Made by a program: the position numbers and the translations under genes
Assembly (NCBI RefSeq): GCF_014196055.1
Contig: NZ_JACICY010000006.1
Coordinates: 124,001 to 188,000, forward strand
From: Novosphingobium hassiacum
Lineage (GTDB): Bacteria > Pseudomonadota > Alphaproteobacteria > Sphingomonadales > Sphingomonadaceae
Length of the DNA: 64,000 bases
Direction of reading: 5' to 3'
Notes under the pieces: generated by a model
Database searches by the model: none
The model's input: only the letters and a program-made list of their open reading frames with translations
What the model was told of the DNA's origin: nothing
Shown: piece after piece, positions 54,299-62,772 of the stretch
How positions within the stretch are numbered: position 1 is the stretch's first letter
Layout: each line of letters opens with the position of its first letter

Positions 54299-55693
54299 AT
54301 GGCTTCGAGACCGCTTTATCTTGGCCCGCGCTTGAAGCGATTGCGCCGCGAACTGGGTCTTACCCAGCAAGCGATGGCCGATGAGCTGGGCATATCGCCC
54401 AGTTACATCGCGCTGATCGAACGCAACCAGCGCCCGTTGACGGCCGATCTGCTGATCCGGCTCGCGCGGGCCTACAAGCTCGATATGGCCGACCTGGCTG
54501 CGGACGACCGCGATGACTACGCGCGCCGGTTGAGCGATTCGCTGCGCGATCCGATCTTTGCGGATATCGATCTGCCCGCGCTGGAAGTAGCCGATGTCGC
54601 CGCGAGCTTTCCCGGGGTGACCGAGGCACTGTTGCGACTTTACGGAGCGTGGCAGCGCGAGCAGGAGGCATTGGCCGACCAGCGCAATGCCGGGTCGGGC
54701 AGCAGCGCAAGTGACCCGGTGGGCGAGGCGCGTCGCTTCGTGGCGGCTCGGCGCAACTACTTCCCGACCATCGATTCGAAGGCTGAGGAATTGGCGGTCG
54801 AAATCGACAAGGCTGGCGGACCGCAGGAGTGGTTGCGCGCGCGCAGCGTGCGTGTGCGGTTCCTTCCGCCCGATGTGATGATGGACGCGATCCGGCGCTA
54901 TGACCGGCACAACGAGCAGCTGCTAATCGACGACACGCTCTCGCCATCGAGCCGCACATGGCAGCTTGTCCAGCACATCGCCTATACGGCACTGCGGACG
55001 GAGATTTCGACGGTGATCCGTGGTGAGAGCTTTGCCAGCCAGACGGCGGGCAACCTCGTGCGGCGGGCGCTGGCGGGCTATGCAGCGGCAGCGTTGCTGA
55101 TGCCCTACGACAGGTTTGCGCGCGCGGTGGATGCGCGTCGCTATGACATCGAGGCATTGTCGGGACTGTTCGGGACCAGCTTCGAGCAAGTCGCGCACCG
55201 GCTGACCACGCTCAATCGGCCCGGGCAGGAGCGCGTTCCGTTTTTTTTCATTCGCGTCGATGCGGCGGGCAACGTCTCGAAGCGACTGGACGGTGCGGGG
55301 TTCCCCTTCGCCGCGCATGGCGGGGGCTGCCCGCTGTGGAGCGTGCACGATACCTTCCGCACGCCGGGAAAGGTCGTGACGCAATGGCTCGAGCTGCCCG
55401 ACGGCCAGCGGTTCTTTTCGCTGGCACGAGCGGTGACGTCCGGTGGTGGCGGGTTCGACAGGCCGAGCACGACACGCTCGATCGCACTGGCTTGCGCGGC
55501 GGAACATGCGCCGCGACTCGTCTATGGCGCAGGCGTGGATCCCAAGGCCGCTGTGGCGACACCCATCGGCGTCACCTGTCGCCTGTGCCACCGCGTCGCC
55601 TGCACGGCCCGCGCCGAACCCCCGATAGGGCGCGAGATCCTGCCAGACGATTACCGTCGCGCCGCCGAACCGTTCAGTTTTGCGGAGAGTTGA
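54299..55693 (+). CDS. ScfR/RamB-type XRE regulator (glyoxylate/acetate control)
   Basis: The 464-aa protein has an N-terminal XRE helix-turn-helix (LKRLRRELGLTQQAMADELG and ISPSYIALIERNQR, about 12-50) followed by the short-chain fatty acyl-CoA regulator core. That core includes an ImmA/IrrE-like segment (about 195-270) and a C-terminal DUF2083-type region with FPFAAHGGGCPLWSVHDTFR and a Cys cluster (ATPIGVTCRLCHRVACTARA). This family includes RamB, MccR and PccR. It is divergent from aceA and probably controls it. The 3' end overlaps the opposite-strand DUF2474 gene by 20 bp. Confidence 0.88.
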   Translation: MASRPLYLGPRLKRLRRELGLTQQAMADELGISPSYIALIERNQRPLTADLLIRLARAYKLDMADLAADDRDDYARRLSDSLRDPIFADIDLPALEVADVAASFPGVTEALLRLYGAWQREQEALADQRNAGSGSSASDPVGEARRFVAARRNYFPTIDSKAEELAVEIDKAGGPQEWLRARSVRVRFLPPDVMMDAIRRYDRHNEQLLIDDTLSPSSRTWQLVQHIAYTALRTEISTVIRGESFASQTAGNLVRRALAGYAAAALLMPYDRFARAVDARRYDIEALSGLFGTSFEQVAHRLTTLNRPGQERVPFFFIRVDAAGNVSKRLDGAGFPFAAHGGGCPLWSVHDTFRTPGKVVTQWLELPDGQRFFSLARAVTSGGGGFDRPSTTRSIALACAAEHAPRLVYGAGVDPKAAVATPIGVTCRLCHRVACTARAEPPIGREILPDDYRRAAEPFSFAES

Positions 55694-55835
55694 GCCAAGA
55701 CCGAATCACCCAAGCGACCGCGCCGAGCGTCAAAACGCTCCCAAGCCAGATCGCGACCATCCAGCCGAGGCGCTGCCACAGCGGGCGCGCCTCGGCCTGA
55801 TCCGCACCGTCAAGGCGCGGGTCAATGATAGCCAT
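55674..55835 (-). CDS. DUF2474 small membrane subunit (CydX-like)
   Basis: The 53-aa product begins MAIIDPRLDGADQAEARPLW and has one membrane helix, RLGWMVAIWLGSVLTLGAVA, then WVIRSW. This matches DUF2474, the small third subunit found with cyanide-insensitive bd oxidases. It overlaps the cydB stop by 14 bp and so is translationally coupled. Its 3' end overlaps the ScfR gene on the other strand. Confidence 0.85.
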   Translation of the reverse strand: MAIIDPRLDGADQAEARPLWQRLGWMVAIWLGSVLTLGAVAWVIRSWLNSPQN

Positions 55836-56820
55836 GGCTGCCGACCTTGCCCCGGAACACCCAGTAGGCCCAGCCGGTGTAGGCCAGGATCAGCGGCATG
55901 ACGATGCCGACGCCGATCAGCATGAACACTTGGGAGCGATGTGGTGCGGCGGCATCCCAGATGGATACGCTCTGCGGGACGACCCACGGCCACATCGACA
56001 CGCCGAGTCCGACCATCCCGAGCAGGAAGATAGCCAGCGTCAGCATGAACGGACGCCAGGCGTGCTTTTTCCCAAGTGAACGCAGCAGCGCGAATGCGAC
56101 CGCGCCGGTGATCAGCGGTACAGGCGCGAGCCAGTAGATCATCGGCTCGGTAAACCATCGTTGGAAATACTGGCCCGCCAGGAACGGCGTCGCGAGGCTG
56201 ACGCTTCCCATGAGCAGGATCGTCGCCCACGCCGCCTTGCGGGCAAAGCCGAACGCCTTGTCCTCGGCACTGCCTTCGACCTTGAGCGCAAGCCAGCATG
56301 CGCCGAGCAGCGAGTACCCCGCGACCACGCCGATCCCGGTCAGCAACGAATAAGGCGAGAGCCAATCGAGCCAGCCGCCGGCATAAGCGCGGCCCTCGAC
56401 ATGAATGCCCTGCAGAAGTGCGCCGAGCGTGATCCCCTGCGCCAGCGCGGCGACGAGCGACCCGCCGAAAAACGCCATGTCCCAGAACGCGCGGTGGCGC
56501 GGATCGCGCCAGCGGAACTCGAACGCAACCCCGCGAAACACCAGCCCCAGCATCATCGCAATGATCAGCGGATACGTCGCGGGCAGGATGATTGCATAGG
56601 CCAGCGGGAACGCGGCGAGCAAACCTCCGCCGCCCAGCACCAGCCACGTCTCATTGCCATCCCACACCGGCGCGATGGCGTTCATCGCCTGATCGCGCTC
56701 CTCGCCCGGCGCAAACGCGGGAAAAAGGATGCCGATGCCGAGGTCGAACCCGTCCATGACAACATACATGAACACGGCAAAAGCGATGATCAGTGCCCAG
56801 ATCACGGTAAGATCGATCAT
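55822..56820 (-). CDS. cydB: Cytochrome bd-type oxidase subunit II (CIO type)
   Basis: CydB is the second membrane subunit of the quinol oxidase. From ATG 56820 the product is 332 aa with eight or nine hydrophobic helices: MIDLTVIWALIIAFAVFMYV, then VMDGFDLGIGILFPAFA and WDGNETWLVLGGGGLLAAFP. The C-terminus has LIGVGIVMPLILAYTGWAYW. The sequence fits the cyanide-insensitive (CioB) branch. ATGA overlap with cydA upstream and overlap with the DUF2474 gene downstream make a three-gene coupled operon. Confidence 0.94.
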   Translation of the reverse strand: MIDLTVIWALIIAFAVFMYVVMDGFDLGIGILFPAFAPGEERDQAMNAIAPVWDGNETWLVLGGGGLLAAFPLAYAIILPATYPLIIAMMLGLVFRGVAFEFRWRDPRHRAFWDMAFFGGSLVAALAQGITLGALLQGIHVEGRAYAGGWLDWLSPYSLLTGIGVVAGYSLLGACWLALKVEGSAEDKAFGFARKAAWATILLMGSVSLATPFLAGQYFQRWFTEPMIYWLAPVPLITGAVAFALLRSLGKKHAWRPFMLTLAIFLLGMVGLGVSMWPWVVPQSVSIWDAAAPHRSQVFMLIGVGIVMPLILAYTGWAYWVFRGKVGSHGYH

Positions 56821-58241
56821 TGGACGCCTCCCTGCGGCTGATGCGCCGGGGTGATACCGGCGGTTCGGATCGGTGCCTGCTCGTCCTCTTCCGGCCCATC
56901 CTCGTGCGGTTCGGGCGCAGCGCTCATCAGACGCAGGATGTACCAAGTGCCAACGCCGAACACCGCGAAATAGATAACCACGAATGCCAGTAGCGATGCC
57001 GCAACTGCCGGAGCCGCGATGGGGCTGACCGAGTCCGCAGTCCGGAGCAGGCCGTAGACCGTGAACGGCTGGCGGCCCACTTCGGTGGTGACCCAGCCTG
57101 CGATAACCGCGACGAAGCCCGATGGCCCCATCACCACTGCGGCGCGGTGGAGCATAGGCCATTCGTACAATCGCCTGCGCGTGCGGGCGAGCACGCTCCA
57201 CAGGCCGAGGCCGAGCATCGCAAAACCGATGCCGACCATGATCCGGAACGACCAGAATACGATCCACACCGGCGGGCGATTCTCGGGTGCGATCGTATCC
57301 AGACCCGCCAAAGGTGCATTCGGGTCATGCTTGAGGATCAGGCTCGAGGCCTTCGGAATGCCCACGGCGTAATCGAGCCGCTGCGCCTTGTCGTCCGGGA
57401 TGCCGAACAGATAGAGCGGCGCGCCATCGGGATGCGACTGGTAGTGCCCCTCCATCGCCATGACCTTAGCGGGCTGATGTTCGAGCGTGTTGAGGCCGTG
57501 CATGTCTCCCGCCACGATCTGGACTGGCGCGACGAGCGCTGCCATCCACATCGCCATCGAAAACATCTTGCGCGAATGCGCGTTCGTCCGGTCGCGCAGC
57601 AGATGCCATGCGCCGACCGCGCCTACAACCAACGCGGTCGTGAGGTACGCCGCGATGACGGTGTGGACGAGGCGGTAAGGGAAGCTCGGGTTGAAGATGA
57701 TCGCCGCCCAACTTGGCCCCGGCAGGAACTGGCCTCCCGGCCCCATCTCGAACCCGGTCGGGGTCTGCATCCACGAATTGACCGAGATGATCCAGAACGC
57801 CGAGACGAATGTGCCCAGCGCCACCATCAGCGTTGCCGCAAAGTGCAGACCCCGCCCCACCCGCTTCATGCCGAACAGCATCACGCCGAGGAAGCCCGCT
57901 TCGAGGAAGAACGCGGTCAGCACCTCGTAAGCCATCAACGGGCCGATCACGCCGCCGACCTTGTCCGAGAACACCGACCAGTTGGTGCCGAACTGGTAGG
58001 ACATGACCAGGCCCGAGACGACGCCCATCGCGAAGGCGACCGAGAAGATCTTCAGCCAATAGCGGAACAGGTCGAGGTAGAGCGGCTTGCCGGTCTTGAG
58101 CCACAGCCCTTCGAGCACAGCCAGATAGCTGGCGAGTCCGATCGAGAAGGCCGGGAAGATGAAGTGGAAGCTCACCGTGAAGGCGAACTGCATGCGCGCC
58201 AGAACCAGCGCGGTTGCTTGCGGATCGAGCCCTGCGAACAT
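56817..58241 (-). CDS. cydA: Cytochrome bd-type oxidase subunit I (CIO type)
   Basis: CydA carries the hemes and quinol site. From ATG 58241 (MFAGLDPQATALVLARMQ, 474 aa) it shows FHFIFPAFSIGLASYLAVLE, the axial-ligand and QFGTNWSVFSDKVGGVIGPL motifs, GHYQSHPDG (short Q loop), and the late GRQPF motif (TEVGRQPFTVYGLLRT). The usual GRQPW is GRQPF here. The short Q loop and DUF2474 partner place it in the cyanide-insensitive group. It likely provides microaerobic or cyanide/sulfide-tolerant respiration. GNAT lies divergently upstream. Confidence 0.94.
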   Translation of the reverse strand: MFAGLDPQATALVLARMQFAFTVSFHFIFPAFSIGLASYLAVLEGLWLKTGKPLYLDLFRYWLKIFSVAFAMGVVSGLVMSYQFGTNWSVFSDKVGGVIGPLMAYEVLTAFFLEAGFLGVMLFGMKRVGRGLHFAATLMVALGTFVSAFWIISVNSWMQTPTGFEMGPGGQFLPGPSWAAIIFNPSFPYRLVHTVIAAYLTTALVVGAVGAWHLLRDRTNAHSRKMFSMAMWMAALVAPVQIVAGDMHGLNTLEHQPAKVMAMEGHYQSHPDGAPLYLFGIPDDKAQRLDYAVGIPKASSLILKHDPNAPLAGLDTIAPENRPPVWIVFWSFRIMVGIGFAMLGLGLWSVLARTRRRLYEWPMLHRAAVVMGPSGFVAVIAGWVTTEVGRQPFTVYGLLRTADSVSPIAAPAVAASLLAFVVIYFAVFGVGTWYILRLMSAAPEPHEDGPEEDEQAPIRTAGITPAHQPQGGVQ

Positions 58242-58449
58242 CTGTTTCCCCAATCTGGGATCGGGCGTCTCTGACGGCGCCTGTTGATGGCCCTTTACGC
58301 GCGAATCTGCGCGTTCCGAAATGCTAATGTCGATGTGACGATTGCACGGATTGCATGTGCCGCATGCATACCTTGCGGCCATGATCCATGACCGCTATCG
58401 GCGCGCGTCCGCAGGTCTCTTCGGACACGTTCATTTCAGGAAGCATGTT

Positions 58450-58959
58450 TTGTCGAAGATCATTCCGCTTGCCGACGTCGATCCCGTTCTGGTCGAGGAC
58501 TTGCTCGATCAGGCGTTCGAACCGGAGCGGCACCAACGCACGGCCTATAAAGTACGCGAGGGCATGGAAACGCTCGGCAACCTGTCGTTTGCAGCGCTCG
58601 ATGACAAGGATATGCTGGCAGGTACGATCCAGTCGTGGCCAGTTGCGCTGACCGATCCGCAAGGACGCGCGCACCCCATGATCATGGTAGGGCCCGTGGC
58701 AGTCCTGCCGCACCTGCAGGGCCTGGGCTTCGGCAAGGCGCTGGTGACGGCAGTGCTGACCGCCATCGACCCGCGCGCGCCGCTGCCGCAAGTCCTGATC
58801 GGCGATCCCGAATATTACGGCGACCTGTTCGGTTTTTCGAGCGCACACACCGGCGGATGGGAACTTCCCGGCCCGGTCGAGCGCCACCGCTTGCTCTGCC
58901 GCACCGCCAATCCCGCCATCCTTCCGCAGCAGGGCACGTTGGGGCCTTGGCTGCGCTAA
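58450..58959 (+). CDS. GNAT-family N-acetyltransferase
   Basis: The 169-aa product has the GNAT core: acetyl-CoA loop VGPVAVLPHLQGLGFGKALV (Q-x-x-G-x-G/A pattern LQGLGFG), preceded by MLAGTIQSWPVALTD and followed by VLIGDPEYYGDLFGFSSAHT. I use a TTG at 58450 with AGGAAG 6 nt upstream (MSKIIPLADVDPVLVEDLL), which matches sphingomonad homologues; ATG 58381 would add 23 residues. Acceptor is unknown. The region between it and cydA (58242-58449) is a shared promoter. Confidence 0.8.
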   Translation: MSKIIPLADVDPVLVEDLLDQAFEPERHQRTAYKVREGMETLGNLSFAALDDKDMLAGTIQSWPVALTDPQGRAHPMIMVGPVAVLPHLQGLGFGKALVTAVLTAIDPRAPLPQVLIGDPEYYGDLFGFSSAHTGGWELPGPVERHRLLCRTANPAILPQQGTLGPWLR

Positions 58960-58981
58960 CGCGATCTGGCACGGCGGACTC

Positions 58982-59551
58982 GTGCCATATGTCCCACCTC
59001 CCGAACTCGCCGCGCTGAGTCTCGCCGACCTTGCCGAGCAGGTTGCCGCGCGCAAGCTGCCGCCGCTCGATCAGTGGGCTCCGCAGGAAACAGGCGACAG
59101 CGAAATGCGCATCGCCGCCGATGGTCGTTGGTATCATCAGGGCGGCGAGATTCGCCGACCGGCGATGGTGCGCGCGTTCTCGTCGTTGCTGACCCGTGAC
59201 GATGCCGGGCAGCACTGGCTGGTCACACCGTTTCAGAAGCTCTCGATCGCGGTGGAGGATGCGGCGTTCATCGCCACCGACATGCAGGTCAAGGTCGACG
59301 ATGCAGGTGGCAGCGCAATCGCCTTCCGGCTCAACACCGATGATCTCGTGGTTTGCGGCCCCAAGCATGCGCTACGGGTGGGCGGCTCGGCCGAAGTTCC
59401 TGCGTACTACCTCTGCGTGCGTCATGGCGTGGAGGCCCGGCTCAACCGAAGCACCTACGGCCAGTTGATCGACTATGCACTCTCACGCGATCCCGTGGAG
59501 TTGGTCGTCGAAAGCCAGGGCTTGCGCATCGCACTGGTACCAGCTCTGTGA
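58982..59551 (+). CDS. DUF1285 family protein
   Basis: The 189-aa protein matches DUF1285: ADGRWYHQGGEIRRPAMVRA, WLVTPFQKLSIAVEDAAFIA and SAIAFRLNTDDLVVCGPKHA. These are two-domain beta proteins without a known function, usually next to a NUDIX hydrolase and the CCA-adding enzyme. It starts at GTG 58982. Its stop overlaps the NUDIX GTG (GTGA). Confidence 0.88.
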   Translation: MPYVPPPELAALSLADLAEQVAARKLPPLDQWAPQETGDSEMRIAADGRWYHQGGEIRRPAMVRAFSSLLTRDDAGQHWLVTPFQKLSIAVEDAAFIATDMQVKVDDAGGSAIAFRLNTDDLVVCGPKHALRVGGSAEVPAYYLCVRHGVEARLNRSTYGQLIDYALSRDPVELVVESQGLRIALVPAL

Positions 59552-60150
59552 GCCTGTTCGACCGTTTGACGCGGGCCTACGTGGCAGGCCACCGCGAGCC
59601 TGCCCGCGATCTTTACGAGGATTGGCGGTCCTTGCCCGAGGACGGCTTGCGCCCCGCAGCGGTGCTGATCGCCGTCACCGACCGGTGCGATCACCCCGAA
59701 GGCCCCGGCGTGCTGATGATCCACCGCCCCTCGCACATGCGCGCGCACCCCGGGCAAGCCGCGTTCCCCGGCGGCAAGATCGATCCGGGCGAGAATCCGG
59801 TCGAGGCTGCACTGCGTGAGGCGAACGAGGAGCTGGGCGTGCGCAGCGAGGATGTGCGAGTGATCGGTGCAACCGACCGCTACCGCACCGGCACTGGCTA
59901 CGACATAACCCCCGTCCTGGCGATGGTCCCGGCGGACCTGCCGCTCATGCCCAATCCGGCGGAAGTCGCCGACTGGTTCGAGCCGCCGTTGGACTTCGTG
60001 CTTGATCCGGCGCGGCACGCCAGCAAGATCGGCGAGTTTCGTGGCCAGAAAGGCCAGTACCTCGAAATCATGTGGAACGAGCACCGCATCTGGGGCGTGA
60101 CCGCCGCGATCATTGCCAACCTTGCCAAGCGGATGACGTGGCATGACTGA
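59548..60150 (+). CDS. NUDIX CoA pyrophosphatase (CoAse)
   Basis: The 200-aa protein has a complete Nudix box, GKIDPGENPVEAALREANEE ending LGV (G-x5-E-x7-REx2EELGV), preceded by the UPF0035 CoA-type motif MIHRPSHMRAHPGQAAFPGG. It is therefore a coenzyme A or related diphosphatase. Its start is GTG, coupled to DUF1285. It overlaps the CCA-adding gene by 8 bp. Confidence 0.9.
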   Translation: MSLFDRLTRAYVAGHREPARDLYEDWRSLPEDGLRPAAVLIAVTDRCDHPEGPGVLMIHRPSHMRAHPGQAAFPGGKIDPGENPVEAALREANEELGVRSEDVRVIGATDRYRTGTGYDITPVLAMVPADLPLMPNPAEVADWFEPPLDFVLDPARHASKIGEFRGQKGQYLEIMWNEHRIWGVTAAIIANLAKRMTWHD

Positions 60151-61345
60151 ACGCTTGCCTGACGCAGGGTGGACCTCGCGGGAGGACCTCGCCGATCTGG
60201 TAACCGCGCTCGATCCGACAGGCGAAGGTAACTGCCGCTGGGTGGGCGGGGTCGTGCGCGACACAATCCTGGGGATCACGCCCAAGGACATCGACATGGC
60301 CACGACGCTCTTGCCCGAGCAGACCATGGAGCGCCTGACTGCGGCCCGGATCAAGTCAGTGCCGACCGGGATCGCCCACGGAACGGTAACCGCCGTTGTT
60401 GCAGGCGGGCCGGTCGAGATCACGACCTTGCGACGCGACGTATCGACAGATGGACGTCATGCCACGGTCGCGTTTTCGACGCAGTGGCAGGATGACGCCG
60501 CGCGCCGCGATTTCACGATCAACGCGCTCTATGCCGATCCGCGCACGCTGGAAGTTTTCGATTACACTGGCGGCGTCGCGGATCTCGCGGCGCGTCGCGT
60601 GGCATTCATTGGCGATGCCCATGCGCGTATTCGCGAAGACTACCTGCGTATTCTGCGCTACTTCCGCTTTCAGGCGCGTTTCGGTTCGCTGCCTGCCGAT
60701 ACCGCTGCCGAGAGCGCGGTGGCCGAACTCGCGCCGGGTTTGAAAGGCCTGTCGCGCGAGCGCGTGGGTTGGGAACTGATGGGCCTGCTCGCCCTGCCCG
60801 ATCCGGCAGTTTCGGTGCGACGCATGGCAGAGCTTGGTGTGCTGCGAGAGGTCCTGCCCGAAGTTCTGCCCGAAGGGATCGAAACACTGGACGCACTGAT
60901 CGCGCATGAACGCGCGCTCGGCTTGAAGGGCGAGGCTGTTCGCCGTCTGGCCGCGCTTCTGCCGGCCGATCCGGCAGTTGCCGAGACGGTTGCGGCGCGC
61001 TTGCGCTTGTCGATTGCTCAGCGCAAGCGCCTGATCTGTGCTGCGCGCCGTGGAGGCATATCAGGCGATCCTCGCGTCCTTGCCTATCGCATTGGGCTTG
61101 AGGAAGCGCGCGACCGGTTGCTGCTTGCCGGGCTTCCGACCGCTTCGCTCGATGGCTGGGCAATTCCGGTCCTGCCCTTAAAAGGCGGGCAGATCGTGGC
61201 GCGCGGCGTCAGCGCCGGACCACAAGTCGCCGCGATCCTGCGAATGGTCGAGGACCGGTGGGTCAGCGAAGCGTTTCCGGGCGACGCACGAACTGGCGAA
61301 CTGCTTGATGAAGTCCTGGGACATACCAGCGGGACAGCCGGATAA
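60143..61345 (+). CDS. cca: CCA tRNA nucleotidyltransferase
   Basis: This is the class II CCA-adding enzyme, 400 aa. It has the Gly motif CRWVGGVVRDTILG, the catalytic Asp pair in KDIDMATTL, RRDVSTDGRHATVAFS and the basic motif AARRDFTINALYADPRTLEV; a helical neck and body follow (DYLRILRYFRFQARFGSL). It overlaps the NUDIX gene upstream. Confidence 0.95.
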   Translation: MTERLPDAGWTSREDLADLVTALDPTGEGNCRWVGGVVRDTILGITPKDIDMATTLLPEQTMERLTAARIKSVPTGIAHGTVTAVVAGGPVEITTLRRDVSTDGRHATVAFSTQWQDDAARRDFTINALYADPRTLEVFDYTGGVADLAARRVAFIGDAHARIREDYLRILRYFRFQARFGSLPADTAAESAVAELAPGLKGLSRERVGWELMGLLALPDPAVSVRRMAELGVLREVLPEVLPEGIETLDALIAHERALGLKGEAVRRLAALLPADPAVAETVAARLRLSIAQRKRLICAARRGGISGDPRVLAYRIGLEEARDRLLLAGLPTASLDGWAIPVLPLKGGQIVARGVSAGPQVAAILRMVEDRWVSEAFPGDARTGELLDEVLGHTSGTAG

Positions 61346-61478
61346 GCATGCGCACCGCCGAGCGCGGCCCCGGCATCGACTTGGCATGGTCGAACCGTTT
61401 GCGCTGAGGCTGTGGGATCAGGTTAGGCGGCCAACGCCCATCGCGAACCAGAGCGCCGTCCCGCCGCAGCAGCTTCAC
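61263..61478 (-). CDS. Possible small basic protein (doubtful)
   Basis: A 71-aa frame starting at GTG 61478 (MKLLRRDGALVRDGRWPPNL, then IPQPQRKRFDHAKSMPGPRS) lies downstream of the DnaJ-like gene on the same strand. It is Arg-rich and half in intergenic sequence, but its last third overlaps cca on the other strand. The GGGGGG near the start is too close to act as a good ribosome site. It may be real or an overlap artefact. Confidence 0.3.
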   Translation of the reverse strand: MKLLRRDGALVRDGRWPPNLIPQPQRKRFDHAKSMPGPRSAVRMLIRLSRWYVPGLHQAVRQFVRRPETLR

Positions 61479-61519
61479 CTACCCCCCTACTGGAAAGTGC
61501 GCGAGTGGGCAGGTGCCGG

Positions 61520-62053
61520 TCATCCCTTCCATTCGCGCCGATCTTCGGCTGCACGCAGGACTTCGTAGGATACTTGCAGCTTCTGGAACTGCTCGGCCGC
61601 TTCCTTGTCGCCGGGGCGCACGTCCGGATGCACTTCCTTGGCTTTGGAGCGCCAGGCTTTCTTGACCGCGTCGAAATCGGCGTCGGGATCCAGGCCGAGC
61701 ATTTCGAGCGCGCGAAGTTCGTCGCGACTGCGCGTGCCATCGCCCGTGCCGCCCCATGCCTCCCATGCGGACTGGCTGTAGCCCGAGGTATCGCCGCGTT
61801 CCTGCGCTTCGCGCTGCTCGGCCTCCTCCTTGTCGAGGCCTTCGAAGTAGTTCCAGCCCTGGTTGTATTCGCCCGCGTGCTTGGGGCAGAAGTACCAACG
61901 ATCGGGATTGTTGGGTGATTTTGGCGCGGGGCAATCGCCTTTTTCGTTGCAGCCCGCGCGGTCGCACAGCCGCACCGGCGCAGCATCGCGCGCGCTTTCG
62001 TAGCCCCGCCAACGCGGAAAGCCCCAGTCACTCGATCGTCCGTGCCGCGTCAT
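61520..62053 (-). CDS. DnaJ-domain protein with N-terminal Cys motif
   Basis: The 177-aa product has a C-terminal J-domain with HPD near residue 141 (SKAKEVHPDVRPGDKEAAEQ) and LGLDPDADFDAVKKAWRSKA before it. The N-terminal region has Cys residues in LCDRAGCNEKGDCPAPK and YFCPKHAGEYN, which may bind a metal. A co-chaperone role with DnaK is inferred from the J-domain. It is downstream of pal on the same strand. Confidence 0.88.
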   Translation of the reverse strand: MTRHGRSSDWGFPRWRGYESARDAAPVRLCDRAGCNEKGDCPAPKSPNNPDRWYFCPKHAGEYNQGWNYFEGLDKEEAEQREAQERGDTSGYSQSAWEAWGGTGDGTRSRDELRALEMLGLDPDADFDAVKKAWRSKAKEVHPDVRPGDKEAAEQFQKLQVSYEVLRAAEDRREWKG

Positions 62054-62160
62054 GCGTCAGTCAAAGCCTTACCGTGCGCAAAACGTCAAGATGGGACGGA
62101 TGCGGGAAATAGCAAAGGCCCGGACATCGCTGCCCGGACCTTCGATCAATGTGCGGTCGA

Positions 62161-62676
62161 TCAGTTGACCGTGACGGTAACCGCACGACGGTTGCGCGCC
62201 CACGATTCCTCGTCCGAACCGATCGCGATCGGGCGTTCCTTGCCGTAGCTGACAACGTTGATCCGGGCGGGATCGATGCCGACGCTGACGAGGTAGTTCT
62301 TGGCCGAATTGGCCCGGCGTTCACCCAGCGCGATGTTGTAATCCCGGGTGCCGCGTTCGTCGGCGTGGCCTTCGATCGTGATCGACTTGTTCGGGTAACG
62401 CCCCAGCCACTGCGCCTGGCTCTGCAGGATGCCCTGATCCGCAGCGTCGATGTTGTAGCGGTCGGTATCGAAATTGACCGTGTCGGACATGACCGAGGCG
62501 ATGAAGTCGGCCTGACTTCCAGCGACCGGGCCTGCCGGCGTTGCGGCGGTCGATCCCTGATACGAATTGGATGCAGCAGGGCCGGGTTCGGGCGGCAGGG
62601 TCTTGGGCTTCGAGGCGCAAGCACCCAGGGTCAGCGTTGCGGCGGCAAGGCCGGCAATCAACAGCGAACGGGTCAT
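62161..62676 (-). CDS. pal: Peptidoglycan-associated lipoprotein Pal
   Basis: Pal anchors the outer membrane to peptidoglycan in the Tol-Pal system. From ATG 62676 (GAGGAG upstream) the product is 171 aa. It has a lipobox LTLGAC (Cys about 20) and an OmpA-like domain with [20 protein letters not shown] and [18 protein letters not shown]. It follows tolB by about 95 bp, the usual order. Confidence 0.96.
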   Translation of the reverse strand: MTRSLLIAGLAAATLTLGACASKPKTLPPEPGPAASNSYQGSTAATPAGPVAGSQADFIASVMSDTVNFDTDRYNIDAADQGILQSQAQWLGRYPNKSITIEGHADERGTRDYNIALGERRANSAKNYLVSVGIDPARINVVSYGKERPIAIGSDEESWARNRRAVTVTVN

Positions 62677-62772
62677 GGGAAACTCCTCTTGGTCGGACAA
62701 TCGAACAATACACCGCAGTTTTTTTTGCAGCGAAATGGTGAACCGGTTCGCCTGGCAAGGCAAACCCTTTGG

